Shown here: positions 1-9,108 of the stretch, in pieces
Layout of the letters: every line of letters begins with the position of its first letter
Numbering within the stretch: the first letter of the stretch is position 1
From: Paraburkholderia ginsengisoli NBRC 100965
Lineage (GTDB): Bacteria > Pseudomonadota > Gammaproteobacteria > Burkholderiales > Burkholderiaceae
Assembly (NCBI RefSeq): GCF_000739735.1
Contig: NZ_BBJF01000022.1
Coordinates: 62,001-126,000, forward strand
Length of the DNA stretch: 64,000 nt
Direction of reading: 5' to 3'
Translations under genes and position numbers: made by a program
Notes under the pieces: model-generated
Told to the model about the DNA's origin: nothing
What the model saw: the letters and a program-made list of their open reading frames with translations, nothing else
The model's database searches: none

Positions 1-44
1 ATGGTTGGGTTGTTCACTGCTTTCACGTCTTCACGGGAGTGGGA

Positions 45-1151
45 ATGTCCAATCTGAGCAATGCATTGCAGTTGCGGTCTGTCCACAGCCAGCTGCCAGT
101 CACGGCTTACTTTGACGAAGCGCTTCTAACGCGCGAAATCGACACCCTTTTCAAGAAAGGTCCTCGTTACATCGGCCACGATCTCATGGTGCCCGAAGCG
201 GGGAATTATTTTGCCTTGCCCAGCGAGAGCGAGGGGCGTGTGCTTGTCCGTAACCAGCAGTCGCAAGTCGAACTGCTGTCGAACGTGTGCCGCCACCGGC
301 AAGCCATCATGCTCAACGGCCGCGGCCAGACGGAGAACATCGTCTGCCCGCTGCATCGCTGGACCTACGATCTGAACGGCCAGCTGCTCGGCGCGCCGCA
401 TTTCGCGGATAACCCTTGCCTGAATCTCGGCGCCACGCCGCTGCAGAACTGGCAAGGTCTGCTGTTCGAAGCGCAGGGGCGCAATGTCGCGCGCGATCTG
501 GCGCGCCTTGGCACCAAGGAACACTTCGATTTTTCGGGCTTCATGTTCGATCACGTCGAAGTGCACGAGTGCAACTACAACTGGAAGACCTTCATCGAGG
601 TCTATCTGGAGGACTATCACGTTGCGCCGTTCCATCCGGGCCTCGGCAGCTTCGTCAATTGCGACGACCTGACGTGGGAGTTCGGCGAGTGGTACAGCGT
701 GCAGACGGTGGGCGTGCACAAAGATCTGGAGCAGCCGGGCAGTCCGACGTATCGCAAATGGCACGACGAAGTGCTGCGTTTTCGCGGCGGCAATCCGCCC
801 GACTTCGGCGCGATCTGGATGGTGTACTACCCCGGCATCATGATCGAGTGGTATCCGCATGTGCTGGTGGTGTCGTGGCTGATTCCGCGCGGTCCGCAAA
901 AAACCACGAACGTGGTCGAGTTTTATTATCCTGAGGAAATTGCGCTGTTCGAGCGTGACTTCGTCGAAGCCGAGCGCGCCGCCTATATGGAAACGGCCCG
1001 CGAAGACGACGAGATCGCCGAACGCATGGACGCCGGCCGCCGCGCGCTGATGGAACGCGGCGAATCGCAGGTCGGCCCGTATCAGAGCCCGATGGAAGAC
1101 GGCATGCAGCACTTCCACGAGTTTTTGCGGCGCGAGCTCGGCCCGATCTGA
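45..1151 (+). CDS. Rieske [2Fe-2S] aromatic-ring-hydroxylating oxygenase, alpha-type subunit
   Basis: Predicted oxygenase component of a Rieske non-haem iron enzyme, cytoplasmic, 368 aa. The Rieske ligands are visible as CRHRQ and, about 17 residues later, CPLHRW (Cys-x-His and Cys-x2-His). The catalytic domain carries the mononuclear iron motif EVYLEDYHVAPFH, giving the usual Asp/His/His set. The ATG at 45 is preferred over an in-frame GTG at 39 because GGGAG lies just upstream. No reductase or ferredoxin gene is adjacent, so electron donor and substrate cannot be deduced; the overall shape suits the choline-monooxygenase/phenylpropionate-dioxygenase superfamily. The family call is firm, the substrate is unknown. 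Confidence 0.85.
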   Translation: MSNLSNALQLRSVHSQLPVTAYFDEALLTREIDTLFKKGPRYIGHDLMVPEAGNYFALPSESEGRVLVRNQQSQVELLSNVCRHRQAIMLNGRGQTENIVCPLHRWTYDLNGQLLGAPHFADNPCLNLGATPLQNWQGLLFEAQGRNVARDLARLGTKEHFDFSGFMFDHVEVHECNYNWKTFIEVYLEDYHVAPFHPGLGSFVNCDDLTWEFGEWYSVQTVGVHKDLEQPGSPTYRKWHDEVLRFRGGNPPDFGAIWMVYYPGIMIEWYPHVLVVSWLIPRGPQKTTNVVEFYYPEEIALFERDFVEAERAAYMETAREDDEIAERMDAGRRALMERGESQVGPYQSPMEDGMQHFHEFLRRELGPI

Positions 1152-1226
1152 GCGCGCTCGGTTCGCGCCTGATCCTTATCCGGTTGCGTTCGAACCGACG
1201 CTTGCGCCAGCCGCATCGACACATGG

Positions 1227-1258
1227 AAAGACGGGCTTCGGCCCGTCTTTTTTTGTTT
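1227..1258 (+). terminator. Rho-independent terminator after the Rieske gene
   Basis: A perfect 10-bp stem (AAAGACGGGC with GCCCGTCTTT) closed by a TTCG tetraloop is followed by TTTTGTTT. It ends the Rieske transcript about 75 bases after its stop codon. Confidence 0.9.
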
Positions 1259-1342
1259 AGACTTACAAGATAGCTCGGCCATTCACCCGCGCCGCCAAAG
1301 CGTCCGGCCCGAAGCCGCCATCGCCTGTATCGAGGAGACGTC

Positions 1343-2212
1343 ATGCCCCACACTCACTACACCACTCTGATCTCCGCGACCAATCTCGCGGAACGGCTTG
1401 CCGCGGCGCCGGGCAGCGTGTTCGTCATCGATTGCCGGTTCGACCTGACCGATACGGAAGCGGGCGAGAAAGCCTATCTGGCTGGCCATCTGCCGGGCGC
1501 GCATTATCTGCATCTCGATCGCGATCTGTCCGGGCCGAAGAACGGTGCGAACGGCCGGCATCCGTTGCCGGATCGCGCACGGCTGGTCGAGACGCTGGAG
1601 TCGCGTGGGCTCAAGCAAGGGCAGCAGGTCGTCGCGTATGACGCGCAAGGCGGCATGTACGCCGCTCGCGTCTGGTGGTTGCTGCGATGGCTCGGCCACG
1701 ACGCGGTGGCGCTGCTCGACGGCGGTCTGCCGGCTTGGGAAGCCGCCGGTCAGCCGTTGACGCAGGACGCCCCGGCACAGAACACCGGCGACTTCAAGGC
1801 CGGCGCGCCGCTCTCCGTGACGGTGGACGCGCAGACGGTCGAGCGCAATCTCGGCTCGAAGGAGCGGGTGGTGGTCGACGCACGCGCCGCGGATCGTTAT
1901 CGCGGCGAAAACGAAACGCTGGACCGGGTCGGCGGCCACATCCCCGGCGCGCTGAACCGCTTCTTCAAGGACAACCTCACCACCGACAACCGCTTCAAAT
2001 CGGCCCACACGTTGCGCGAGGAGTTCCACACGCTGCTGGGCGACACGTCGCCGGAGCACGTGGTACTGCAATGCGGCTCGGGCGTGACCGCCTGCGTGAA
2101 CGCTTTGGCGATGGAGATCGCCGGCCTGCATGGCGCGGCGTTGTATGCGGGCTCGTGGAGCGAATGGAGTGCCGATCCTAAGCGGCCGGTTGCAACCGGC
2201 GAGAACCCCTGA
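1343..2212 (+). CDS. sseA: 3-mercaptopyruvate/thiosulfate sulfurtransferase (tandem rhodanese, SseA-like)
   Basis: A 289-aa protein with two rhodanese domains, the usual length for this family. The N-terminal domain (about 10-130) is inactive and structural; the C-terminal domain (about 155-285) carries the active-site loop CGSGVTA. That loop is the form typical of 3-mercaptopyruvate sulfurtransferase rather than the CRxGxR loop of thiosulfate-specific rhodaneses, so sulfur transfer from 3-mercaptopyruvate to thiols or cyanide is the likely reaction. GAGGAG sits seven bases before the ATG. The gene is a single transcription unit between two strong terminators. Substrate preference is inferred from the loop only. 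Confidence 0.85.
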   Translation: MPHTHYTTLISATNLAERLAAAPGSVFVIDCRFDLTDTEAGEKAYLAGHLPGAHYLHLDRDLSGPKNGANGRHPLPDRARLVETLESRGLKQGQQVVAYDAQGGMYAARVWWLLRWLGHDAVALLDGGLPAWEAAGQPLTQDAPAQNTGDFKAGAPLSVTVDAQTVERNLGSKERVVVDARAADRYRGENETLDRVGGHIPGALNRFFKDNLTTDNRFKSAHTLREEFHTLLGDTSPEHVVLQCGSGVTACVNALAMEIAGLHGAALYAGSWSEWSADPKRPVATGENP

Positions 2213-2245
2213 GCAAGCGCCGTCGTCGGCAACAAGCAGAAGTAC

Positions 2246-2284
2246 AAAGGCCGTTGCCGCCCACCGGCGGCAACGGCCTTTCTA
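2246..2284. terminator. Bidirectional terminator between convergent genes
   Basis: A perfect 16-bp inverted repeat (2246-2261 with 2266-2281, loop CACC) has A-residues at the left foot and T-residues at the right foot. It can therefore terminate both the rightward sulfurtransferase transcript and the leftward dienelactone-hydrolase transcript. Confidence 0.9.
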
Positions 2285-2315
2285 ATCGCACGAACCAAAC
2301 GGCCCGGCGACAGCG

Positions 2316-3188
2316 TCAAGCCACCCCATGCTGCTTGAACCACAGCAGCGCGCGACGCCAGCCATCTTCGGCATCGGCCTTCTTGTAGCTCGGCCGGTAG
2401 TCGGCGAAAAACGCGTGGCCCGCATCGTCATACACGACGAACTGCGAGCCGCGGCCCGCTTCGGGGCCCTGCGCGATGGCCTGCTTCATCTGTTCCAGCG
2501 TGTCTTGCGGAATACTCTGGTCCTGCAAGCCGTAAAGCCCCAACACCGGCGCATGCAGCTGGGCGACCTGATCGAGCGGATTGGCCGGAGTGGTCGCGGT
2601 TTTGGCGCCCGTCACGCGGCCATACCAGGCCACTCCCGCCTTGAGCCGCGGATTGTGCTCGGCATACAGCCACGCAATTCGCCCACCCCAGCAAAAGCCG
2701 TTCACGCCGACCCGGTTCAGATCGCCGCCATGCTCGCCGGCCCACGCGACGGTCGCGTCGAGGTCGCCCATCACCTGTTCGTCCGGCACCTTGCTGACCA
2801 GTTGCTCGTTGAGCTGCTGCATGCTCGGAAATACGGTCGGGTCGCCCTGCCGTTGATACAGATCGGGCGCGATCGCCAGATAACCCTGCTTGGCGAAGCG
2901 GCGGCATACGTCGGCGATATGCTCGTGCACGCCGAAAATCTCATGCACGACGATGATCACCGGCAAGTGCGTCTTGCCTTTGGGTTGCGCGCGATACGCC
3001 GGCACCAGCGTGCCGTTCGAGCGCACGGCCACTTCGCCGGCTTCGAGCCCGTCGCTATCGGTATGGATGGTTTGTGCCGAGACCGGCAGCACCGCCGCCG
3101 CGAAACCGGTGCCGAGCGCGGCTTTGATGAACGTGCGTCGATTGAAGGGAACGTGGGGGACCAGACTATCGATTTCGGGTTTCAGCAT
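2316..3188 (-). CDS. Tat-exported dienelactone hydrolase family protein
   Basis: An alpha/beta hydrolase of 290 aa. The nucleophile elbow GFCWGG contains the catalytic Cys typical of dienelactone hydrolases, with the acid Asp in GLQDQS and the base His in DDAGHAFF, so the triad is complete. The N-terminus has a twin-arginine signal (RRTFIK followed by a hydrophobic stretch ending near VSAQ), implying folded export to the periplasm. The ATG at 3188 is chosen because GAGGAG lies upstream and the Tat motif then falls at residues 17-18. No chlorocatechol pathway genes are nearby, so a carboxymethylenebutenolidase role should not be assumed. Confidence 0.85.
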   Translation of the reverse strand: MLKPEIDSLVPHVPFNRRTFIKAALGTGFAAAVLPVSAQTIHTDSDGLEAGEVAVRSNGTLVPAYRAQPKGKTHLPVIIVVHEIFGVHEHIADVCRRFAKQGYLAIAPDLYQRQGDPTVFPSMQQLNEQLVSKVPDEQVMGDLDATVAWAGEHGGDLNRVGVNGFCWGGRIAWLYAEHNPRLKAGVAWYGRVTGAKTATTPANPLDQVAQLHAPVLGLYGLQDQSIPQDTLEQMKQAIAQGPEAGRGSQFVVYDDAGHAFFADYRPSYKKADAEDGWRRALLWFKQHGVA

Positions 3189-3270
3189 GCGCGCTCCTCG
3201 GTTGATTGTTAGAGGCAACAGGATACGCCTTGCGCGCATCCTGTTGCAGGTTCAACCGCTGCTCGCGACG

Positions 3271-4623
3271 TCAGTGCAGCTTGACGCGCGGCAGCGTGGA
3301 GCGGCGCAGCCAGTGCGCGAACGTATCGAGCACCATCCGCGCGTAGCCGTGCAGCGCCGCGATATGCAGCCGGTACAGCGACATGTACATGAAGCGCGCG
3401 AACAGCCCCTCGATCAGCATGTTGCCGCCGATCACCCCGCCCATCAGATTGCCGACCGCGCTGAAGTGCCCGAGCGACACCAGCGAGCCGAAGTCGCGAT
3501 AAGTGAATTCCGGCAGCGGCTTGCTGTCGAGCCGCGCCGCCAGCGCCTTCAGCAGAAAGCTCGCCTGCTGATGCGCGGCCTGCGCGCGCGGCGGCACGTT
3601 GCGCTCGTTGCCCGGCCACGGACATGCCGCGCAGTCGCCGAGCGCGAAGATGTTGTCGTCGATTTCGGTTTGCAGCGTACGGCGCACGTTGAGCTGGCCC
3701 AGCCGGTTCACCGTCAGGCCGTCGAGCTGGCCGAGGATCGCCGGCGCCCTGATGCCCGCCGCCCACACCGTCAGGTCCGCGCGCACGGTATGCCCGCTCG
3801 CCGTGCGGATAATGCCGGGCGCGACTTCCGCCACCGTCTCGCCGATCAGCAGCTTCACGCCGAGCTTGGTGAGCAGCTCGGCGGTGGCCGTCGAAACGCG
3901 CTCCTGCAAGGCCGGCAAAATGCGCGGGCCGGCCTCGATCAACACGATGCCGACGTCATGCCGCGGATCGAGCTTATGCAGCCCATACGCGGACAGCACC
4001 TGCGCGGTGTTGCGCAATTCCGCCGACAGTTCGACCCCCGTCGCGCCGCCGCCGACGATCGCCACCTGAATGCGCGGCTCGCTGGTCGGCGACGTGCCCG
4101 GCCCCGGCCTCGATTCGACCGGCTCATGCACCTGATGCTCGGCGCGCATGCAGGCGGCGATCAGGCGTTTGCGGAAGCGCTCGGCCTGGCCGACCGTGTC
4201 GAGCGCGAGGGAGAATTCCGCCGCGCCCTTCACGCCGAAGAACGCGGTCGTGCTGCCGATCGCGACGACCAGCGTGTCGTATTCGAGCTCGCGTGCGGGC
4301 AGCAGTTCAGCGCCGTCGTCGTCGACCACGGTGCCTAGCGTGATGCGTTTATTGGCGCGGTCGAGACCGGTCAGTTCGCCCTGCTGAAACTCGAAGTCGT
4401 GCCAGCGCGCTTGCGCCGCGTATTCGAGTTCCTGCGTGAACGGGTCCATGCTGCCCGCCGCCACTTCGTGCAGCAGCGGCTTCCAGATATGCGTGGGGTA
4501 ACGGTCGACGAGCGTGACCTGCGCGCGCGCGCCACCTTTCTTCTGCGCGCCATAGCGATCGCCCAGACGCGTCGCCAGTTCCAACCCTCCCGCGCCCCCG
4601 CCAACGACGATAAATCGATGCAT
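3271..4623 (-). CDS. ndh: Type II NADH dehydrogenase (NDH-2), FAD-dependent
   Basis: Single-subunit NADH:quinone oxidoreductase of 450 aa that passes electrons to the quinone pool without pumping protons. The N-terminus begins with the FAD dinucleotide-binding motif VVGGGAGG; a second Rossmann motif, AIVGGGATGVE, binds NADH; a C-terminal FAD-contact segment FALGDCAA is present. The last 40 or so residues contain an amphipathic Tyr/Leu/Arg-rich helix that probably anchors the enzyme to the inner membrane face. The ATG at 4623 is preferred over upstream in-frame starts because GGAGAG precedes it and the FAD motif then starts at residue 4-5. It is followed on the same strand by the dienelactone hydrolase gene but separated by 82 bases. 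Confidence 0.9.
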   Translation of the reverse strand: MHRFIVVGGGAGGLELATRLGDRYGAQKKGGARAQVTLVDRYPTHIWKPLLHEVAAGSMDPFTQELEYAAQARWHDFEFQQGELTGLDRANKRITLGTVVDDDGAELLPARELEYDTLVVAIGSTTAFFGVKGAAEFSLALDTVGQAERFRKRLIAACMRAEHQVHEPVESRPGPGTSPTSEPRIQVAIVGGGATGVELSAELRNTAQVLSAYGLHKLDPRHDVGIVLIEAGPRILPALQERVSTATAELLTKLGVKLLIGETVAEVAPGIIRTASGHTVRADLTVWAAGIRAPAILGQLDGLTVNRLGQLNVRRTLQTEIDDNIFALGDCAACPWPGNERNVPPRAQAAHQQASFLLKALAARLDSKPLPEFTYRDFGSLVSLGHFSAVGNLMGGVIGGNMLIEGLFARFMYMSLYRLHIAALHGYARMVLDTFAHWLRRSTLPRVKLH

Positions 4624-4779
4624 TGCACTCTCCGTGTTTGCCGATGAATTATGCGTCGCGACGGCGCGTAGCCACGCACCGTCTTTCAGCGATTGTCCGC
4701 GAGCAGCACGGGTTGTCACAAGCCATCAATTTGCATGTGTGACATGCGCACGACGATATCGCGCGCCGCCACCCATGCA

Positions 4780-7521
4780 TCAATGCGCTTCTTCCCAGTT
4801 CAGACCGGCGCCCACTTCGGCGACCAGCGGGACTTTCAGCTCGGCGACACCGCACATCAACTCGGGCAGTCGCTTGCGCACGTCCGACAATTCCGCGTCC
4901 GGCACTTCGAGAATCAGTTCATCGTGCACCTGCATGATCATGCGCGTGCCGATCTTCGAGTCTTCGATCCACTGCTGCACCGCGATCATCGACAGCTTGA
5001 TCAGGTCGGCGGCCGTGCCTTGCATCGGCGCGTTGATCGCGGCGCGCTCGGCGCCCTGACGACGCGGACCATTGCCGCCGTTGATCTCGGGCAACCACAG
5101 GCGGCGGCCGAACACCGTTTCGACGTAACCCTTCGCCTTCGCGCTCAGACGCGTCTCTTCCATGTAGCGAGCCACGCCCGGATAACGCGCGAAATAACGG
5201 TCGATATACATCTTGGCGGCGTCCCGCGTGATGCCGAGGTTCGAGGCAAGGCCGAACGAACTCATCCCGTAGATCAGGCCGAAGTTGATGACCTTGGCCA
5301 CGCGCCGCTGATCGCTCGACACTTCGAGCGGCGTCACGCTGAAAATTTCCGCCGCGGTGGCGCGGTGAATGTCCTCGCCCTGCGAGAATGCGCGCAGCAA
5401 CGATTCGTCGCCGGAAATGTGCGCCATGATGCGCAACTCGATCTGCGAGTAATCCGCTGACACGAGCTTGTGCCCCGGCGGCGCGATGAACGCCTCGCGA
5501 ATGCGACGGCCCTCGCCGGTACGCACGGGGATGTTCTGCAGGTTCGGATCGTTCGACGCGAGACGGCCCGTGACCGCGACAGCCTGCGCGTAGTTCGTGT
5601 GCACGCGGCCCGTTTGCGCGTTGACCATGCGCGGCAGCTTGTCGGTGTAGGTGGACTTCAGCTTCGACAAGCCACGGTGTTCGAGCAGGATCTTCGGCAG
5701 CGGATAGTCTTCGGCGAGTTTCTGCAGCACTTCTTCGTCGGTGGACGGCGCGCCGCTCGGGGTCTTCTTGACCACCGGCAGCTCCAGCTTTTCGAAGAAG
5801 ATCTGGCCGATCTGCTTGGGCGAACCCAGATTGAATTCGCCGCCGGCCAGCACGTACGCCTCGCCTTCCAACTGGATCAGACGCGTGGCGATTTCACTGC
5901 TTTGCTGGCGCAGCTTTTCTGCGTCGATCAGCACGCCGGTGCGCTCCATCTTGCGCAATACGCGCGACGTCGGCACTTCGATCGTGCGGTAGACGTGATC
6001 GAGCGTTTTCTCCACGGCCACCTGAGGGTACATGGCCTGATGCAAACGCAGCGTGACGTCGGCGTCTTCGGCTGCGTATTCGGCAGCCTGCTCCAGCGCG
6101 ACTTCGTCGAAGCCGATCTGCGATGCACCCTTGCCCGCGACCTCCTCGTACTTGATCGTCTTGATGCCCAGATGGCGCAGCGCGAGGTTGTCCATGTCGT
6201 GCGGACGATGCGATTCGAGCACGTACGATTCGAGCAGCGTGTCGTGTTCGATGCCGCGCATTTCGATGCCGTAGTTCGCCAGCACCTGCTCGTCGTATTT
6301 CAGATGCTGACCGACCTTCTTGTGATCGGCGCTCTCGAGCCACGGCTTGAGCTTCGCGAGGACTTCATCGCGCGGCAATTGCACGGGTGCGTCCGGGCCG
6401 CGATGCGCGACCGGCACATACGCGGCGCGGCCGGCTTCCACCGAGAACGACAGGCCCACGATCTGCGCGAGCATCGGATCGAGCGCGGTGGTCTCGGTAT
6501 CGAACGAGGTCAGCTCGGCCGCGTTGATCTTGTCGAGCCACGCATCGAACTGCTCCCAAGTCTGCACCGTGTCGTAGTGCCGCTCGTGATCCACCGACAG
6601 CGCCGGCGGCACATCCGTTTCCGGGCCTTCCACCGCGTCCGCGATTTCCACTTCGCGCAGCCACGTCTTGAAACCGTGGCGCGTGAACACGTCGCGCAAT
6701 TCCTCGCGCGATTCGGGCCGGCTTTGCAGGCTATCTTCAATTGACACGATATGGTCGGTCAGATCGCAATGCCGCTCGACGGTGACGAGTTTCTTCGCCA
6801 TCGGCAGAAAATCGAGCGCACGTCGCAGATTGTCTCCTACCGCACCTTTGATCTCGTCCGCATGTGCGACGATGCCATCCAGCGAGTCGAATTGCGTGAG
6901 CCATTTGAGCGCGGTTTTCGGCCCGCATTTCTCGACGCCCGGCACGTTGTCGACGGTATCGCCGATCAGCGACAGGTAGTCGATGATGCGCTCCGGCGGC
7001 ACGCCGAACTTGGCGATCACGCCGGCGCGGTCGAGCTTTTCGTTGGTCATCGTATTGATGAGGGTGACATGATCCGACACAAGCTGCGCCAGATCCTTGT
7101 CCCCAGTCGACACGATCACGTTCATGCCGCGCTGCTCCGCCGCGGTGCTGAGCGTGCCGATCACGTCGTCGGCCTCGACGCCTTCGATCATCAGCAGCGG
7201 CCAGCCGAGCGCGCGCACGGCCACATGAATCGGCTCGATCTGGCGCGACAGGTCGTCCGGCATCGACGGGCGGTTCGCCTTATAGTCGGGATACCAGTCG
7301 TCACGAAATGTTTTGCCCTTGGCGTCGAACACGCACGCGCTATACTCTGCTGTGACTTCCTTGCGCATGCGCCGCAGCATGTTGATCATCCCGTAGAGCG
7401 CACCCGTCGGACCACCTTCGGGCCCGCGCAGATCAGGCATCGCATGGTAGGCCCGGTACAGATAACTCGAACCGTCGACCAATAGCAGGGTCTTACCTTC
7501 AAGGCTTCGTTCTTCAGGCAT
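4780..7521 (-). CDS. polA: DNA polymerase I
   Basis: Full-length DNA polymerase I (913 aa) for Okazaki-fragment processing and repair synthesis. In order: a 5'-3' exonuclease domain (residues 1 to about 300, starting LLLVDGSSYLYRAYHA), a 3'-5' exonuclease domain with an intact first motif FDTETTALDP, and the polymerase domain with motif A DYSQIELRIMAH and motif C QVHDELILEV. The proofreading Asp/Glu pair is retained, unlike in some family members. The start at 7521 is needed because the exonuclease core begins about ten residues later. Its start codon is one base from that of the divergent LOG-family gene, so the two promoters must lie in each other's coding sequence. Confidence 0.97.
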   Translation of the reverse strand: MPEERSLEGKTLLLVDGSSYLYRAYHAMPDLRGPEGGPTGALYGMINMLRRMRKEVTAEYSACVFDAKGKTFRDDWYPDYKANRPSMPDDLSRQIEPIHVAVRALGWPLLMIEGVEADDVIGTLSTAAEQRGMNVIVSTGDKDLAQLVSDHVTLINTMTNEKLDRAGVIAKFGVPPERIIDYLSLIGDTVDNVPGVEKCGPKTALKWLTQFDSLDGIVAHADEIKGAVGDNLRRALDFLPMAKKLVTVERHCDLTDHIVSIEDSLQSRPESREELRDVFTRHGFKTWLREVEIADAVEGPETDVPPALSVDHERHYDTVQTWEQFDAWLDKINAAELTSFDTETTALDPMLAQIVGLSFSVEAGRAAYVPVAHRGPDAPVQLPRDEVLAKLKPWLESADHKKVGQHLKYDEQVLANYGIEMRGIEHDTLLESYVLESHRPHDMDNLALRHLGIKTIKYEEVAGKGASQIGFDEVALEQAAEYAAEDADVTLRLHQAMYPQVAVEKTLDHVYRTIEVPTSRVLRKMERTGVLIDAEKLRQQSSEIATRLIQLEGEAYVLAGGEFNLGSPKQIGQIFFEKLELPVVKKTPSGAPSTDEEVLQKLAEDYPLPKILLEHRGLSKLKSTYTDKLPRMVNAQTGRVHTNYAQAVAVTGRLASNDPNLQNIPVRTGEGRRIREAFIAPPGHKLVSADYSQIELRIMAHISGDESLLRAFSQGEDIHRATAAEIFSVTPLEVSSDQRRVAKVINFGLIYGMSSFGLASNLGITRDAAKMYIDRYFARYPGVARYMEETRLSAKAKGYVETVFGRRLWLPEINGGNGPRRQGAERAAINAPMQGTAADLIKLSMIAVQQWIEDSKIGTRMIMQVHDELILEVPDAELSDVRKRLPELMCGVAELKVPLVAEVGAGLNWEEAH

Positions 7522-7522
7522 T

Positions 7523-8266
7523 ATGACTAAGAGAAAAGTGATTCCGAGTCTGCGATCGCTCGCAGATCAAGAGCGCGCAACGGCCAAGAAGGCCCGCGCA
7601 TCGTGGCAGATGTTCACGATTATGGCAGAGTTTATCGAGGCGACCGAGTACCTCTCGGAGATTCGCCCGGCTGTCAGCATCTATGGTTCTGCGCGCCTGA
7701 AACCGAACTCGCCGTACTACAAGCTCGCCACGCAAATCGCGCGCAAGCTGTCGGACGCGGGCTTCGCGGTGATCTCCGGCGGCGGCCCCGGCATCATGGA
7801 AGCGGCCAACAAAGGCGCCCATGCGGGCAAGGCGCCGTCGGTCGGTCTGAACATCGAACTGCCGCACGAGCAATCGGGCAACCAGTGGCAGGACATCTCG
7901 CTGCGCTTCCGTCATTTCTTCACGCGCAAGGTCACGTTCGTGAAGAATTCGGACGCGGTCATCGTCATGCCGGGCGGCTTCGGCACGCTGGATGAATTAG
8001 CCGAAGTGCTCACGCTGATTCAAACCAAGAAGTCGCGCCACGTGCCGATCATTCTGGTGGGCGCCGAGTTCTGGGAAGGTCTGCTCGCGTGGTTCAAGAG
8101 CTCGCTCATTCCGATGGGCCTCATCAATCCAAACGACATCGATCTGATGCAGGTGATCGACGATCCGGATCAGGTCCTCGAAGCGGTGCTGAAGTTCTAC
8201 GAAGACCGTGAAGGAGCCGAGCCGCAGCCGACCAAGTCGGATGAAGACCGGATGTTCTATCTGTGA
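7523..8266 (+). CDS. LOG-family (TIGR00730) nucleoside 5'-monophosphate phosphoribohydrolase
   Basis: A 247-aa Rossmann-fold protein with the two signature motifs of the lysine-decarboxylase-like/LOG family: GGGPGIMEA (about residue 95) and PGGFGTLDE (about residue 153). Known members hydrolyse the N-glycosidic bond of nucleoside monophosphates, including cytokinin ribotides. The ATG at 7523 abuts the divergent polA start and has only a weak AGG upstream. In-frame ATGs at 7610 and 7625 would give a shorter N-terminus and leave room for promoters; the first 30 residues are basic and could be non-essential, so the start is uncertain. Confidence 0.85.
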   Translation: MTKRKVIPSLRSLADQERATAKKARASWQMFTIMAEFIEATEYLSEIRPAVSIYGSARLKPNSPYYKLATQIARKLSDAGFAVISGGGPGIMEAANKGAHAGKAPSVGLNIELPHEQSGNQWQDISLRFRHFFTRKVTFVKNSDAVIVMPGGFGTLDELAEVLTLIQTKKSRHVPIILVGAEFWEGLLAWFKSSLIPMGLINPNDIDLMQVIDDPDQVLEAVLKFYEDREGAEPQPTKSDEDRMFYL

Positions 8267-8347
8267 GGTGATGCAGCGTATCCGTTTCGCACGCTGACGC
8301 GAAGCGCGTACGGCCGCAAGGCAATGCACACGGCACGCTGGTTCTTG

Positions 8348-8376
8348 CGGGCAGCTTTCGGGCTGCCCGTTTTCGT
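8348..8376 (+). terminator. Rho-independent terminator after the LOG-family gene
   Basis: An 8-bp stem (CGGGCAGC with GCTGCCCG, loop TTTCGG) followed by TTTTCGTTT lies about 80 bases after the stop codon at 8266. Confidence 0.8.
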
Positions 8377-8526
8377 TTCGCTTGCTGTTTCCACTTCGTT
8401 CGCCGCTCCGTTCGTTTGAGCGGTCATATAGCCTCGCGTGTGCGGCACACCCCACGCAAAAATGGTTTTGCTCGCCGCCGGTTCGGCGCTAATCTCCTGA
8501 GCTTGATCTGCAAGCCGGTTAGCGAC

Positions 8527-9108
8527 ATGAACCACAATCTCTCCTCCTCCGAACCCCAACCTCAACCCGCACTCGCGCCCACGCCGACGCTGCGCGAAAT
8601 CTTCGGCGGCTTTCTCGGCCTGGGTCTGATCTCGTTCGGCGGCGCGTTGCCGCTCGCGCGCCGCGCGTTGGTCGAACAGCGCCGCTGGCTCAGTGCCGAC
8701 GAATTCACCGATCTGCTCGGCCTGTGCCAATTTCTGCCGGGCGGCAACGTGATCAATCTTTCGGTGGCGATGGGCATGCGCTTTCGCGGCGTGCCCGGCG
8801 CGCTCGCCGGGCTGCTCGGCTTGATCGCGGGACCCTCGCTGGTGGTGATCGGCCTCGGGGTGCTGTACGAACATACGCAGACCGACCCGCACGTGCGTCA
8901 TCTGTTCGCCGGACTCGCCGCTGCCGCAGCCGGTCTGCTGATCTCGATGGCCGTCAAAATCGTGCTGCCGTTACGCCGCAAACCGCTCGCCGCGTTGATC
9001 GCCGCAATCGGTTTCGTCGCCATTGCGATTCTGCGACTGCCGCTTCTGCCGACCATGCTCGTGCTGACGCCCCTCAGCATCTACATCGCATCGAGGAGCG
9101 CACGATGA
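8527..9108 (+). CDS. chrA: Chromate transporter, N-terminal half-type subunit (short-chain ChrA)
   Basis: A 193-aa membrane protein of the CHR family, covering only one of the two homologous halves of classical ChrA. The segment FGGFLGLGLISFGGALPLARR corresponds to the family start FGGP motif region, followed by LCQFLPGGNVINLS and several hydrophobic segments. Short-chain CHR proteins normally work as pairs, and the next gene supplies the partner. The ATG at 8527 follows a long upstream gap; no strong ribosome site is visible. The stop overlaps the start of the partner in an ATGA. It may export chromate or a related oxyanion; the substrate is not proven. Confidence 0.85.
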   Translation: MNHNLSSSEPQPQPALAPTPTLREIFGGFLGLGLISFGGALPLARRALVEQRRWLSADEFTDLLGLCQFLPGGNVINLSVAMGMRFRGVPGALAGLLGLIAGPSLVVIGLGVLYEHTQTDPHVRHLFAGLAAAAAGLLISMAVKIVLPLRRKPLAALIAAIGFVAIAILRLPLLPTMLVLTPLSIYIASRSAR

